From CAVOKN01 sp963696505 (GTDB lineage: Bacteria > Pseudomonadota > Gammaproteobacteria > Burkholderiales > Rhodocyclaceae), in contig CAVOKN010000005.1 in the NCBI GenBank assembly GCA_963696505.1, positions 1-64,000 of the forward strand: 64,000 bases of DNA, in the 5' to 3' direction. The notes under the pieces are model-generated. The model made no database searches. It had not been told where the DNA came from and saw nothing but the letters and a program-made list of their open reading frames with translations. Made by a program: the position numbers and the translations under genes. Shown piece by piece: positions 41,143 to 50,044 of the stretch (positions within the stretch are counted from its first letter, which is position 1; each line of letters starts with the position of its first letter).

Positions 41143-42009
41143 ATGTATCCGTTGCCGCGACTGATCGCCCGCAGTGCCCTGGTTCTTGCCGCAATGCTGG
41201 GCCTGGGCCAGGCCGCCCACGCCCAGGGCGTGCTGAAGGTTTCCGCGATTCCCGACGAAGCCCCAACGGAGTTGCAGCGCAAGTTTGCCCCGCTCGGCAA
41301 GTATCTGGAGCGCGAGACGGGCATGAAAGTGGAATTCACGCCGGTCACCGACTATGCCGCCGTCGTGGAGTCGCTGGCGACGAAGAAAATCGACATGGCC
41401 TGGCTCGGCGGCTTCACCTTCGTCCAGACGAAGATACGCACCAACGGCACCGCCATCCCCATCGTCCAGCGCGAGGAGGACGCGGTGTTCACCAGCAAGT
41501 TCATTACCGCCGACGACATGATCAAGTCCTTCGCCGACCTCAAGGGTCGCAACTTCGCCTTCGGCTCGCCCTCCTCCACCTCCGGCCACCTCATGCCGCG
41601 CCACTTCCTGATGCAGGCGGGGCTGGACCCGGACAAGGATTTCAAGAACGTCGCCTTCTCCGGCGCCCACGACGCCACGGCGGCCTTCGTCGCGGCGGGC
41701 AAGGCCGATGCCGGCGTGCTCAACGCCTCGGTGTGGGACAAACTGGTCGAGCAGAAGAAGGTTGACCCGGCCAAGGTGAAGGTCTTCGCCACCACCCCGC
41801 CGTACTTCGACTACAACTGGACGGTGCGCGGCGACTTAGATCCGGTGCTGGTGAAGAAGCTCACCGACGCCTTCCTCAAGCTCGACCCCAACAACCCCGA
41901 GCACAAAGAGCTGATGGCGCTGCAGCGCGCCGGCCGCTTCATCCCGACCAAGGCCGACAATTACGCCGGCATCGAGGCGGCAGCCAAGGCCGCGGGGCTT
42001 CTGAAGTAG
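41143..42009 (+). CDS. PhnD-family oxyanion-binding protein, putative selenate type
   Basis: 288 residues. Signal peptide (SALVLAAMLGLGQAAHAQ), then SAIPDEAPTELQRKFAPLGK, TDYAAVVESLATKKIDMAWL and GSPSSTSGHLMPR, the PhnD-type binding fold. This subgroup occurs with selD and mnmH and is annotated as a putative selenate ABC transporter component. selD and mnmH are 10 kb downstream. Substrate is inferred; phosphonate or phosphite cannot be excluded. Confidence 0.8.
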   Translation: MYPLPRLIARSALVLAAMLGLGQAAHAQGVLKVSAIPDEAPTELQRKFAPLGKYLERETGMKVEFTPVTDYAAVVESLATKKIDMAWLGGFTFVQTKIRTNGTAIPIVQREEDAVFTSKFITADDMIKSFADLKGRNFAFGSPSSTSGHLMPRHFLMQAGLDPDKDFKNVAFSGAHDATAAFVAAGKADAGVLNASVWDKLVEQKKVDPAKVKVFATTPPYFDYNWTVRGDLDPVLVKKLTDAFLKLDPNNPEHKELMALQRAGRFIPTKADNYAGIEAAAKAAGLLK

Positions 42010-42103
42010 GGCGGAACAGGCCCATCGGGCCGCCTTCCGCCACACCGACAAAGGTGGATGAGGCGCCAGCGGCGCGCATCCACCTCATGAAATCGTCAAC
42101 GTC

Positions 42104-42937
42104 ATGAGCTTCCATCTCCAGGCTGCAGGGCTCGCCCACGCCAACGGCCATCGCGCGCTGAACCGCCTGACCCTGGAGGCACAGGCCGGCGAGCGCATCG
42201 CCGTGATCGGTCCCTCGGGCGCGGGCAAGACTTCTCTGCTGCGCCTGCTCGCAACTTCGCTGCGGCCCACCGAAGGGCGTATCAGCGTGCTCGGCGCAAA
42301 CCCCTGGCAGCTCGCAGGGCGCGAGCTGCGCCGCTTGCGCAGCCGTATCGGCGTGGTCCATCAGGCGCCGCCGCTGCCGCCGCGCCAGCGCACCGTCACC
42401 GCCATCCTCGCCGGGCGCCTCGGCACCTGGCCATGGTGGAAGTCGCTGCTCTCGCTGTGGTATCCCGCCGACATGGCGGGGGCGCGGGCGCAACTGGCGC
42501 GGCTCGACCTCGCCGACCGGCTGTTCGAGCGCTGCGACCGCCTCTCCGGCGGCCAGCTCCAGCGCGTAGGCGTGGCGCGGGTGCTGTATCAGGCGCCGGA
42601 AATGATCCTCGCGGACGAGCCGGTTTCCGCAATGGACCCGGCGCTCGCCGATCTCACCGTCTCGCAACTCAGCCAGGAGGCAACCGCCCGCGGCGTGACG
42701 CTGGTGGCGAGCCTGCATGCCGTCGATCTCGCGCTGCGCTGGTTCCCGCGCATCGTCGGCCTCAAGGCCGGCGAGATCCAGTTCGACCTGCCGCCGGTGA
42801 AAGTCGATGACGCCCTGCTGCGCGATCTCTATTCCTCGGAAAGCAGCGTGATCCCGACCCAGGACCGGGAGCCACTGCTGCTGCCCGAGCCCGGGGTCAG
42901 CGATGCCGCGTCGCCGCGGCGCGCCCAGTGCTGGTGA
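42104..42937 (+). CDS. PhnC-like ABC transporter ATP-binding protein
   Basis: 277 residues. Walker A GPSGAGKTSLL, Q-loop region VVHQAPPLPPRQRTV, signature LSGGQLQRVGVARVL and Walker B MILADEPVSAMDP. It energises uptake with the two permeases that follow. The C-terminus extends ~40 residues past the core. Its stop overlaps the first permease start (GTGA). Confidence 0.87.
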   Translation: MSFHLQAAGLAHANGHRALNRLTLEAQAGERIAVIGPSGAGKTSLLRLLATSLRPTEGRISVLGANPWQLAGRELRRLRSRIGVVHQAPPLPPRQRTVTAILAGRLGTWPWWKSLLSLWYPADMAGARAQLARLDLADRLFERCDRLSGGQLQRVGVARVLYQAPEMILADEPVSAMDPALADLTVSQLSQEATARGVTLVASLHAVDLALRWFPRIVGLKAGEIQFDLPPVKVDDALLRDLYSSESSVIPTQDREPLLLPEPGVSDAASPRRAQCW

Positions 42938-43761
42938 GCGACATCGCCATCCTCCGCGACCCCCACGCGCTGCGCCGCGTGACGCTGCTCGCCGGCGCGC
43001 TGATCCTGCTGTGGCCGCTGCTGCAGCTCGCCCAGTTCAATCCGGCGGGATTGTTCGATGCCCAGAACCTCAAGGTGATGGGCCACTTCCTTCAGGGTTT
43101 CCTGCCCCCCGATGTGTCGGCGGAGTTTCTCGGCATGGTGGTCAAGGCGACGCTGGAGACGCTGGCCATGGCCACCGCCGGCATCACGCTGGCAATGCTG
43201 ATCGCCGTGCCGCTGGGCATGGCGATGACCCACAGCCTGTCGGTGTCGCGCATCGGACCCGGCCCCGGGCGCTGGCGCGGCGAATCGGGGCGGGCGCTGG
43301 TGCGCGTCGCCTTGCTGCTGCTGCGAGGCATACCGGAACTGGTATGGGCGCTGGTCTTCGTGCGCGCCCTGGGCCTGGGCGCCGCGGCGGGGGTGCTGGC
43401 GCTCGCCATCACCTACGGCGGCATGCTCGGCAAGGTCTATGCGGAAATCCTGGAGTCCGGCGACACGCGGCCGGCCCGCGCGCTGCTGGAATCGGGCAGC
43501 GGTCGCGTGATGGCTTTGGCATATGGCCTGATCCCCGGCGCCGCGCAGGAACTCGTCTCCTACACCATCTACCGCTGGGAGTGCGCGATCCGCGCCTCGG
43601 TGGTGATGGGCTTCGTCGGCGCCGGAGGGCTGGGCCAGTTGATGGACCAGTCGATGAAGATGCTCAACGGCGGCGAGGCCGCCACCATCCTGCTCACCTT
43701 CCTGCTGCTGGTGCTGCTGGCGGACGCCATCAGCGCCGCGCTGCGCAAGCAGCTTGCGTGA
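42934..43761 (+). CDS. PhnE-like ABC transporter permease 1
   Basis: 275 residues if GTG 42934 is used (overlapping the ATPase stop), two more from GTG 42928. Six or so membrane helices and the binding-protein-dependent transport signature around MVVKATLETLAMATAGITLA, LRGIPELVWALVFVRALG and FVGAGGLGQLMDQSMKM (EAA-type loop). Its stop overlaps the next start (TGATG). Confidence 0.85.
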   Translation: MSDIAILRDPHALRRVTLLAGALILLWPLLQLAQFNPAGLFDAQNLKVMGHFLQGFLPPDVSAEFLGMVVKATLETLAMATAGITLAMLIAVPLGMAMTHSLSVSRIGPGPGRWRGESGRALVRVALLLLRGIPELVWALVFVRALGLGAAAGVLALAITYGGMLGKVYAEILESGDTRPARALLESGSGRVMALAYGLIPGAAQELVSYTIYRWECAIRASVVMGFVGAGGLGQLMDQSMKMLNGGEAATILLTFLLLVLLADAISAALRKQLA

Positions 43762-44588
43762 TGGCCAGGGGATGTGATCCTTCGGCAAGGCTGGACGACG
43801 CCGGCGAGGCGGCCAAGTTCTGCCTCACCTGCACCCTCACGCTGCTCGGCGTGGCGGTGGTGATCGTCGCCAGCTTCGCCTATCTTTCCCTGGGCCTGGA
43901 CCGGCTGTTTACCGCGGAAGCGGGCGCGGACATGCTGCGCTTCTTCCTGTCCTTCTTTCCGCCCGAGCTCTCAGCCGCCTATCTCGCCAAGGTCGCCAAG
44001 GGCGCGCTGGAGACGCTGGCGATCTCGGCCATCGGCACGCTGCTGGCGGCGGCCGCCGCGATGTTTCTGGCATTGCCGGCGTCGGGCCGCTACGGGCTGG
44101 CGCTGCGCAATGGCACGCGCTTCCTCCTCAACGTGCTGCGCTCGGTGCCGGAACTGGTGTGGGCCGCGCTGATGGTGCTGGCGGCGGGTCTCGGCCCCTT
44201 CGCCGGAACGCTGGCGCTGGCGCTGCACACTTCCGGCGTGCTCGGACGGCTGTTTGCCGAGACGCTGGAGAACGCGCCGCCGGAACCCGCCGGGGCGCTG
44301 GTGGACGCGGGCGCCACGCCGGCGCTGGCCTTCATCTACGGCACCCTGCCTTCGATCCTGCCGCAACTGGTTGCCTACAGCCTCTATCGCTGGGAGATGA
44401 ATATCCGCATGGCGGCGATCCTCGGCTTCGTCGGCGCCGGCGGCCTGGGGCAGATGCTCTACTTCGAGCTGTCCCTGTTCCGCCAGGGTGAGGCATGCAC
44501 GGTGATTCTCGCCATGCTGCTGCTGGTGATCGTCGTCGATGGCGTCAGCGCGGTGGTGCGGCGCGGGCTGGCGCGGGCGCATTCATGA
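43761..44588 (+). CDS. PhnE-like ABC transporter permease 2
   Basis: 275 residues, homologous to the preceding permease: LETLAISAIGTLLAAAAAMF, LRSVPELVWAALMVLAAGLG and FVGAGGLGQMLYFELSLF. Two different permeases with one ATPase suggest a heterodimeric channel. Last gene of the transporter; a strong hairpin follows between it and convergent norD. Confidence 0.85.
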   Translation: MARGCDPSARLDDAGEAAKFCLTCTLTLLGVAVVIVASFAYLSLGLDRLFTAEAGADMLRFFLSFFPPELSAAYLAKVAKGALETLAISAIGTLLAAAAAMFLALPASGRYGLALRNGTRFLLNVLRSVPELVWAALMVLAAGLGPFAGTLALALHTSGVLGRLFAETLENAPPEPAGALVDAGATPALAFIYGTLPSILPQLVAYSLYRWEMNIRMAAILGFVGAGGLGQMLYFELSLFRQGEACTVILAMLLLVIVVDGVSAVVRRGLARAHS

Positions 44589-44603
44589 TTGTGAAAGCTG
44601 GAT

Positions 44604-44659
44604 CGGTGCGCATGGCGCACCCTACGTTGGCATGGTTGGAGGGTGCGCCATGCGCACCG
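44604..44659. terminator. Perfect 20-bp inverted repeat between convergent genes
   Basis: CGGTGCGCATGGCGCACCCT (44604-44623) and its exact complement (44640-44659) with a 16-base loop. It belongs to the REP-like family and can stop both the transporter and the norD transcripts. Confidence 0.75.
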
Positions 44660-44660
44660 T

Positions 44661-46508
44661 TCACCGGTGGGTGAGCTGCGCGTAGAGCTGCGGCAGCCGC
44701 GCCGGCAGTTCCTCCGGCTTGCGGATGACGGTGAAGCCGGCGGGGCCGAAGAGGTGGGGCAGGTAGGCCTCGCCCTCGCGGTCTATGGTGACGCAGAACG
44801 GCCGCAGCCCGCGCTCCCGCGCTTCGATCACGGCCACGCGGGTGTCCTCGATGCCGTAGCGGCCCTCGTAGTGGTCGGTGTCGTTGGGCTTGCCGTCGGT
44901 GAGGATCAGCAGCAGGCGCACCTGGGAGGGCTGTTTCTCCAGCAGCCGCGTGGCATGGCGGATGGCGGCGCCGAGCCGGGTGTAGTAGCCGGGCTTGATC
45001 GCGGCGATGCGGCTGCGGATGGCGCCGTCGTACTTCTCGGCGAAGCCCTTTATCTGGTGCACGCGCACGTTGTTGCGCTTCAAGGACGAGAAACCGTACA
45101 GCGCCAGCGCGTCGCCGGTGGCGGTGAGCGCCTCGGCGAACAGCGTCAGCGTGTCCTTGATCACGTCGATGACGCGGGCATGGTTGCCGACCCAGGCGTC
45201 GGTTGACAGGGAGAGGTCCGCCAGCACCAGGCAGGCGAGGTCGCGCTCGGCGGGCAGTTGCGCGAGATAGGTGCCGGCTTCGCGGCCGTGGCTGCCGGCG
45301 ATGCGGTCGGCATGGGCGCGCACACAGGCGTCGAGATCCAGCTCCTGGCCGTCGGGCTGGCTCTTCATCCAGCGCCGCACCGGCTGCAGCGCGGAGAACT
45401 GCCAGCGCAGCTTCTGCGCCGGCTTGCGCAGGTGGGCGGGCAGCGGGCAGGGCGTGGCCTCCCGCGCCACCAGCGGCTGCACGCGGCAGTAGTCAGGCCG
45501 CAGGAGGCGGCGGCGGAAGTCCCATTCCGGCAGCAGGATGCCCTCGCCCAGGGGCAGGTCGTCCTGGGCGGCGGAGGGCAGGTCGAGGTCGAACTTGACG
45601 CGCGATGCCGTGGTGCTGCCGTCGCTGACGGCGAGTTCGTCCATGTCCTCGGCGCGGCGGCCGGCCTCGGGATCGGGATCGTCGTCCTGGGGGCGGTTCA
45701 CCTTGATGAACTCGGCCCAGGAGAACAGGCTCTCGGCGCGAAACAGCATCAGGAAGCCGCCCTTGTCCTGTTGCGCATCGGTGCGCCGTGCCTTGAGCCG
45801 CTTGCGGCTCCCGGGCTGCGTCGCGCCATCCGGTTGCTGCTGCTCGGTCAGGGCCTGTTCGGCGGCTCGACGCTGGGCGAGGTCCAGCGCCCTGAAGTTC
45901 GGATAGAGCCACAGCGGCACCGGCTGGGGCGGGCGGCCCTTGCGCGGCAGCGGCGGCAGGCGATCGATGCTACCGGGATGGGTCAGCGCCTGCCGTATCG
46001 CCTGTTCCACCTCTGCTTCCATGACGGGCAGCTTGCCGGGCGCAATGCGGACGGCAAGTTCGGCCTCGACCAGGCGGCGGTAGCGCGGCGCGAAACCGGG
46101 GAAGCGTTCCAGCGCGGCCAGGGTCGCGGCCTGGTTGCGCTCTATCCAGGGCAGGTCCGAGTCGCGGTCGGCGGCGGCGAGCGCGATCAGCCAGAGGTAA
46201 AGGTCGCGGTTGCGGCTTGCTTGCGGAAAGCAGGCGATGCGCGGCGGCAGTTGCAGGGTCTGCTCGTCGCGCGTTGTGTGGGCGGTGCGCTCGTCGCTCC
46301 CCGCGATGCGCTGGAGCAGGCGCCGCCGCGCGCCGTGACGCGTCTCGGTCGCCGCCGCCACGCGCAGCCCCGGCTCGCCGCCGAAGGCGCGGAACAGCAC
46401 ACCGGCCGTCTTCTCGATCTGCGCCAGATCCACCGCAGCCTCGGGATGGTCGCGCTGCGCGGCGCGGGTAATAACCCGGTGCCAAAGGCCGCCGACGAAC
46501 TCTTCCAT
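44661..46508 (-). CDS. norD: Nitric oxide reductase activation protein NorD
   Basis: 615 residues. The C-terminal VWA domain has a MIDAS-like DLSLSTDAWVGNH and LTDGKPNDTDHYEGRYGIED. The N-terminal half is helical. NorD works with the MoxR ATPase NorQ to insert iron into or activate cytochrome c-dependent NO reductase. It is the last gene of a six-gene minus-strand cluster; an octamer AAAGTCAG lies just before its start. Confidence 0.88.
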   Translation of the reverse strand: MEEFVGGLWHRVITRAAQRDHPEAAVDLAQIEKTAGVLFRAFGGEPGLRVAAATETRHGARRRLLQRIAGSDERTAHTTRDEQTLQLPPRIACFPQASRNRDLYLWLIALAAADRDSDLPWIERNQAATLAALERFPGFAPRYRRLVEAELAVRIAPGKLPVMEAEVEQAIRQALTHPGSIDRLPPLPRKGRPPQPVPLWLYPNFRALDLAQRRAAEQALTEQQQPDGATQPGSRKRLKARRTDAQQDKGGFLMLFRAESLFSWAEFIKVNRPQDDDPDPEAGRRAEDMDELAVSDGSTTASRVKFDLDLPSAAQDDLPLGEGILLPEWDFRRRLLRPDYCRVQPLVAREATPCPLPAHLRKPAQKLRWQFSALQPVRRWMKSQPDGQELDLDACVRAHADRIAGSHGREAGTYLAQLPAERDLACLVLADLSLSTDAWVGNHARVIDVIKDTLTLFAEALTATGDALALYGFSSLKRNNVRVHQIKGFAEKYDGAIRSRIAAIKPGYYTRLGAAIRHATRLLEKQPSQVRLLLILTDGKPNDTDHYEGRYGIEDTRVAVIEARERGLRPFCVTIDREGEAYLPHLFGPAGFTVIRKPEELPARLPQLYAQLTHR

Positions 46509-46556
46509 TTCGGGTACGCGCTGAAAGTCAGTCGCTGGGGGGCGGCGATCTGCCCC

Positions 46557-47618
46557 TTACGGCTCGCGCTTTCCGGTGAGGCTGACCGCGGCCTCGTTGC
46601 GCTTCGCCGCCTCGCCTTCGACCCAGCGCAGCAGGCTGCCGGACGGATTGGCACGCTGCACCGTGTTGCAGGCCGAGATGCACTGGCCGCACTGGGTGCA
46701 GGTGAACATGAACTGCTTGATGTTGCGCGGTTTGAGGCGCATCGGGCAGGCGTGGTCGCAGGCGGAATGGCAGCTCGCGCAGTCGGCGGCGCGCTTGCGC
46801 GCGAAGCCGACCACCATGCCGCCGCGGTTGCCCATCCAGGCGAGGCTCTGGAACAGGCCGACGGCGCAGGCGTAGCGGCAGAACAGATGGCGCGCGAACA
46901 GGAACTCGATGCTCAGCGCCGCGGTGCCGGCGCCGATGAACAGCGCCTCGTTGCGGGTCGGCGAAAGCGAGAACAGGTGCCCGTAGACCTCGAAGGGCGG
47001 GAGCAGATAGGTCAGCAGCACCACCGCCCAGACGAAGGCGAAGAACGCCGCCATGGGGACGACGACGAACCACCAGCGGGCGTCAACGCGGGTGGATCTG
47101 CCGTCGGGCTCCAGCAGGCGGTGCTCGCCCAGCAGCGCGGCGGCCATGGGGCCGGGCTTGCGGTCCCAGATGCTGTGCTTGCCGCTGGCACGGCGCATCA
47201 CGCGGTTGATGGTCTCCACCACCGAGAAGTGGGGGCAGAGCCAGCCGCAGTAGAGCCGCCCCCAGCGCCAGGCGGCGTAGATCAGCGCGCCGCCGGCGGC
47301 GAGGATGGGCACGAAAACACGCAGGACGAGATTGAGCGCCGCCTCGCCGGGACTGACTTTCCCCGCCAGGAAGTCGTCCAGGCCTATGGTCCAGGGCATG
47401 CCGAGGAAATAGGCGTGGCCCAGCGTCAGGTCGTAGCGCAGCAGGTCGAACACCGGTGCGAACACGAACAGGATGAAAAAGCCCATCTGCCACAGCAGGC
47501 GACGGCGCTGGGTGCGGGGCGTGGCTCTACCCGAGGCGGTCTTGTCCGCTGCTATCGCGGCGATGGCTATGAATTTGCGATAGCCCGGCACGACCGCGGC
47601 CTTTGCGATTTCACTCAC
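46557..47618 (-). CDS. Membrane-bound 4Fe-4S protein, CcoG/NosR-like
   Basis: 353 residues with five hydrophobic segments. Cys motifs: YCGWLCPHFSVVE in the membrane part (CxxxCP, as in CcoG and NosR), CASCHSACDHACPMR and CTQCGQCISACNTVQ (two ferredoxin-type clusters near the C-terminus). Likely an electron-transfer or metal-assembly factor for a terminal oxidase or NO reductase. It lies between NorQ and NorD genes, overlapping the upstream membrane gene by eight bases. Confidence 0.82.
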   Translation of the reverse strand: MSEIAKAAVVPGYRKFIAIAAIAADKTASGRATPRTQRRRLLWQMGFFILFVFAPVFDLLRYDLTLGHAYFLGMPWTIGLDDFLAGKVSPGEAALNLVLRVFVPILAAGGALIYAAWRWGRLYCGWLCPHFSVVETINRVMRRASGKHSIWDRKPGPMAAALLGEHRLLEPDGRSTRVDARWWFVVVPMAAFFAFVWAVVLLTYLLPPFEVYGHLFSLSPTRNEALFIGAGTAALSIEFLFARHLFCRYACAVGLFQSLAWMGNRGGMVVGFARKRAADCASCHSACDHACPMRLKPRNIKQFMFTCTQCGQCISACNTVQRANPSGSLLRWVEGEAAKRNEAAVSLTGKREP

Positions 47619-48009
47619 AACGTCTTCCCACCAGGGGATAGACGAATTCCTTGCCGCCCATCGCCTTCACCAGTCCCCACACGCCGAGCAGGATCAGCGT
47701 CGAATGCACGCAGGTGAACCACAGGATGACGATGACCCAGGTCCACACCGACTGGAATCCGCCCAGGCCGATGACCGCGACATTGGCAATGACGAGCAGC
47801 ATGCCGGCCCAGATGCTGGCCTCGAAGGTCTGCTCGATGTGGCAGCGGGCGAGCGGCGGCGCGTTCTTGCGGCGCTTGAGCCACAGCCAGAGGATGCCGA
47901 GGAAGGCGAGGCCGGGAGCCAGCATCAGGTTGACGAGGAACAGCGCCTCGGCGGCGACCGCCAGGTCCTGGCCTTCGGGGGCCGCGCGCAGGCCGCCTCT
48001 ATCCGCCAA
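47611..48009 (-). CDS. Small membrane protein of the nor cluster
   Basis: 132 residues from a TTG (48009) that overlaps the end of norQ; without it the first ATG would fall inside the first helix. Three hydrophobic segments: ALFLVNLMLAPGLAFLGILW, SIWAGMLLVIANVAVIGLGG and VWTWVIVILWFTCVHSTLIL. A charged cytoplasmic linker (LKRRKNAPP) separates the first two. Family not recognised. Its position suggests a NO reductase assembly role. Confidence 0.6.
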   Translation of the reverse strand: MADRGGLRAAPEGQDLAVAAEALFLVNLMLAPGLAFLGILWLWLKRRKNAPPLARCHIEQTFEASIWAGMLLVIANVAVIGLGGFQSVWTWVIVILWFTCVHSTLILLGVWGLVKAMGGKEFVYPLVGRRCE

Positions 48010-48805
48010 AGGTGGCATTGACCACTTCCAGCAGCGCGGCGTTGATTTCGGGATCGTCCGACAGCGTTTCCACCAGCGACACGCGGCAGGCTTCCAGCGG
48101 GTCCATGCCGTCGCGCACCAGGGTCGCGGCATAGACCAGCAGGCGCGTGCTGGCGACTTCCTCCAGGTCCACGTCCTTCAGCGCGCGGAAGGAGCGGGCG
48201 ATCGACACCAGGCGTTTGGCATTCATCGCGTCGATGCCGGTCTCGCCGATCAGGATCGCCTCCTCCCGCGCCGCTTCGGGAAAGTCGAAGCGCAGCGCGA
48301 CGAAGCGCTGGCGCGTCGAGGGCTTGAGGCCCTTGAGGAAGTTCTGGTAGCCCGGGTTGTAAGAGATCACCAGCATGAAGCCAGGCGGGGCGGCGAGCTG
48401 CTCGCCGGTGCGGTCGATCGGCAGTATGCGGCGGTCATCGGCGAGCGGATGCAGCACCACCGTCGTGTCCTTGCGCGCCTCGACGATCTCGTCCAGGTAG
48501 CAGATGCCGCCCTCGCGCACCGCGCGCGTGAGCGGGCCGTCGCTCCAGAAGGTCTCGCCCTCGCCGATCAAATGCCGCCCGACGAGGTCGGCGGCGGTGA
48601 GATCGTCGTGGCAGGCGACGGTGTGCAGCGGCAGCCCCAGCTTCGCCGCCATGAAGGAGACGAAACGCGTCTTGCCACAGCCGGTGGGGCCCTTGATCAG
48701 CAGCGGCAGGCGGTTGCGCCAGGCGCGCTCGAACACCTCGACCTCGTTGCCCGCCGGCTGGTAGAAGGGCAGTAGCACCGCCGCGGGAGTCTGCATTTCC
48801 ATCAC
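47999..48805 (-). CDS. norQ: MoxR-type ATPase NorQ
   Basis: 268 residues. Walker A GPTGCGKTRFV, HDDLTAADLVGRHLIGEGE, Walker B ICYLDEIVEARKD and VISYNPGYQNF. It is strongly related to the CbbQ-like ATPase at 30734-31555 but lies beside norE, norF and norD, so assignment to NO reductase activation is secure by context. norCB are not adjacent. Confidence 0.9.
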   Translation of the reverse strand: MMEMQTPAAVLLPFYQPAGNEVEVFERAWRNRLPLLIKGPTGCGKTRFVSFMAAKLGLPLHTVACHDDLTAADLVGRHLIGEGETFWSDGPLTRAVREGGICYLDEIVEARKDTTVVLHPLADDRRILPIDRTGEQLAAPPGFMLVISYNPGYQNFLKGLKPSTRQRFVALRFDFPEAAREEAILIGETGIDAMNAKRLVSIARSFRALKDVDLEEVASTRLLVYAATLVRDGMDPLEACRVSLVETLSDDPEINAALLEVVNATFGG

Positions 48806-48808
48806 ATC

Positions 48809-48880
48809 AGTGCCCGCCGGGCCGCCCCAAGGGCACTGACGCCCCCTCGGGGGGCAGCGAACGAAGTGAGCGTGGGGGCA
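48809..48880. repeat. Dispersed betaproteobacterial palindromic repeat, copy 2
   Basis: GCCGGGCCGCCCCAAG, then CCCCCTCGGGGGGC and GCGAACGAAGTGAGCGTG. It shares its first 40 bases with 11616-11694. It sits between norF and norQ within the cluster. Confidence 0.6.
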
Positions 48881-48883
48881 GCC

Positions 48884-49177
48884 TCATCTCAATCCCATCC
48901 AATAGGCCAGCGCGATCAGCGCCAGCACCAGCACCAGCCAGCCTAGCACGAGCAGCCGCCACTTCAGGCGCACGCAGCGCAGTCCCATGAAGTCGTCGAT
49001 CACCAGTCGGCCCTTGACCAGCGAGATGACGAGCAGGCCGATGGCCGCGGCGCTGCCGCCGCCGGCGAACTCGCCCGCCGCCCACATCGCCACGGTGGCT
49101 ACCGCCAGGATGGCGAAGGCGATGTTGTAGCGCCGCACTTCGCCGGCGCCGGAGCAGGTCTTGGAAACGGTGCTCAT
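48884..49177 (-). CDS. norF: NorF-like cytochrome oxidase subunit IV family protein
   Basis: 97 residues with three hydrophobic segments (NIAFAILAVATVAMWAAGE, AAAIGLLVISLVKGRLVIDD, LLVLGWLVLVLALIALAYW). Prokaryotic subunit IV-like proteins of this size follow norE. Its ATG overlaps the norE stop. Proposed to support NO reductase assembly. Confidence 0.78.
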   Translation of the reverse strand: MSTVSKTCSGAGEVRRYNIAFAILAVATVAMWAAGEFAGGGSAAAIGLLVISLVKGRLVIDDFMGLRCVRLKWRLLVLGWLVLVLALIALAYWMGLR

Positions 49178-49791
49178 CGCAGCAGATACACCAGGGGGAA
49201 CAGCACGATCCACACCAGATCGACCATGTGCCAGTAGCTCGCGCCGCTCTCCATGCCGTTCATGTTGGCCGGGCCGTAGCGGCCGCGGCGCGCGTTCACC
49301 ATCAGTGCCGCCAGGATCACCATGCCGAGTATGACGTGCATGAAGTGGAAGAAGGTCAGCGAGATGTAGAACATGTAGAAGCTGTTGGTGGACAGGTTGA
49401 TGCCGGCGGAGAACTTGTCCGCATACTCGGCCGCCTTGACCACCAGGAAGCCGGCGCCCACCGCCAACGCCCAGGCGAGCCAGCGTGCGGCAATGCGCGA
49501 GGCATCGGCCCGCGCCGCGGCCACCGCTCGGGCGACGAAGAAGCTGCCGGTGATCAGCAACAGGGTGTTCACCATCCCTGCCTGGCGGTCCAGGGTGCGC
49601 TGGTAGGTGTCAAACAGCTCGATGTTGTTGAGGCGCGTGAAGGCGTAGGCGGTGAAGAACACGCCGAAAACCAGCAACTCGGCCAGGATGAAGATCCAGA
49701 TCGCGAGGTCGCCGGGCAGGTGTTCGCTGATCTCGGCGGGGTGCGACACCGCAACCGCGTCGTCGCCGGAGAGAGGCAGGCGCTGGGGCAT
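49174..49791 (-). CDS. norE: NorE, cytochrome c oxidase subunit III family
   Basis: 205 residues from ATG 49791. Five membrane helices of the subunit III type: DLAIWIFILAELLVFGVFF, TLLLITGSFFVARAVAA, LAWALAVGAGFLVVKAAEY, YISLTFFHFMHVILGMVIL and WHMVDLVWIVLFPLVYLL. The short length fits NorE, not a full oxidase subunit III. First gene of the cluster. Its upstream region contains a long palindromic repeat; no clear FNR-type site was found. Confidence 0.85.
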   Translation of the reverse strand: MPQRLPLSGDDAVAVSHPAEISEHLPGDLAIWIFILAELLVFGVFFTAYAFTRLNNIELFDTYQRTLDRQAGMVNTLLLITGSFFVARAVAAARADASRIAARWLAWALAVGAGFLVVKAAEYADKFSAGINLSTNSFYMFYISLTFFHFMHVILGMVILAALMVNARRGRYGPANMNGMESGASYWHMVDLVWIVLFPLVYLLR

Positions 49792-49842
49792 TGTTTTGTG
49801 GGGGCGCGTCCGGGGTTCTGATTGACAATGAAGCTCAGCACT

Positions 49843-49922
49843 CACCCTCTCCCCAACCCCTCCCCCATCGAGGGGGAGGGGCCTGGCTCCCTCTCCCCTC
49901 GTGGGAGAGAGCTGGGGTGAGG
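49843..49922. repeat. Nested CTCTCCCC / GGGGAGAG palindromes
   Basis: CTCACCCTCTCCCCAAC on the left faces AGCTGGGGTGAGG on the right, enclosing CCCCTCCCCC-ATC-GAGGGGGAGGGG and CCCTCTCCCC..GGGAGAGAG hairpins. Same dispersed family as at 30619, 33706 and 36430. The rest of 49792-50044 shows no gene. Confidence 0.65.
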
Positions 49923-50044
49923 GGGCAAGCGACGGTGCCTGAGGGCTGAGCATTCTTGCTAATCAAGAGCATCCGGGGTTGGAAGGGGCAAAGCCTAACA
50001 GTTGAAGCCGAAACCAAAATTGACCTGGATTAGGTGGCCGGGGG

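Noticed and set aside
42903..43760. Alternative plus-strand frame joining the two permeases
   Set aside because: It is an out-of-frame reading of permease 1; permease 2 starts at 43761 with normal TGATG coupling.
30594..49922. CRISPR array from the repeated C- and G-rich palindromes
   Set aside because: The repeats are dispersed hairpins with no regular spacers and no cas genes nearby.
49792..50044. FNR box upstream of norE
   Set aside because: TTGACAATGAA at about 49826 has only one good half-site; too weak to call.
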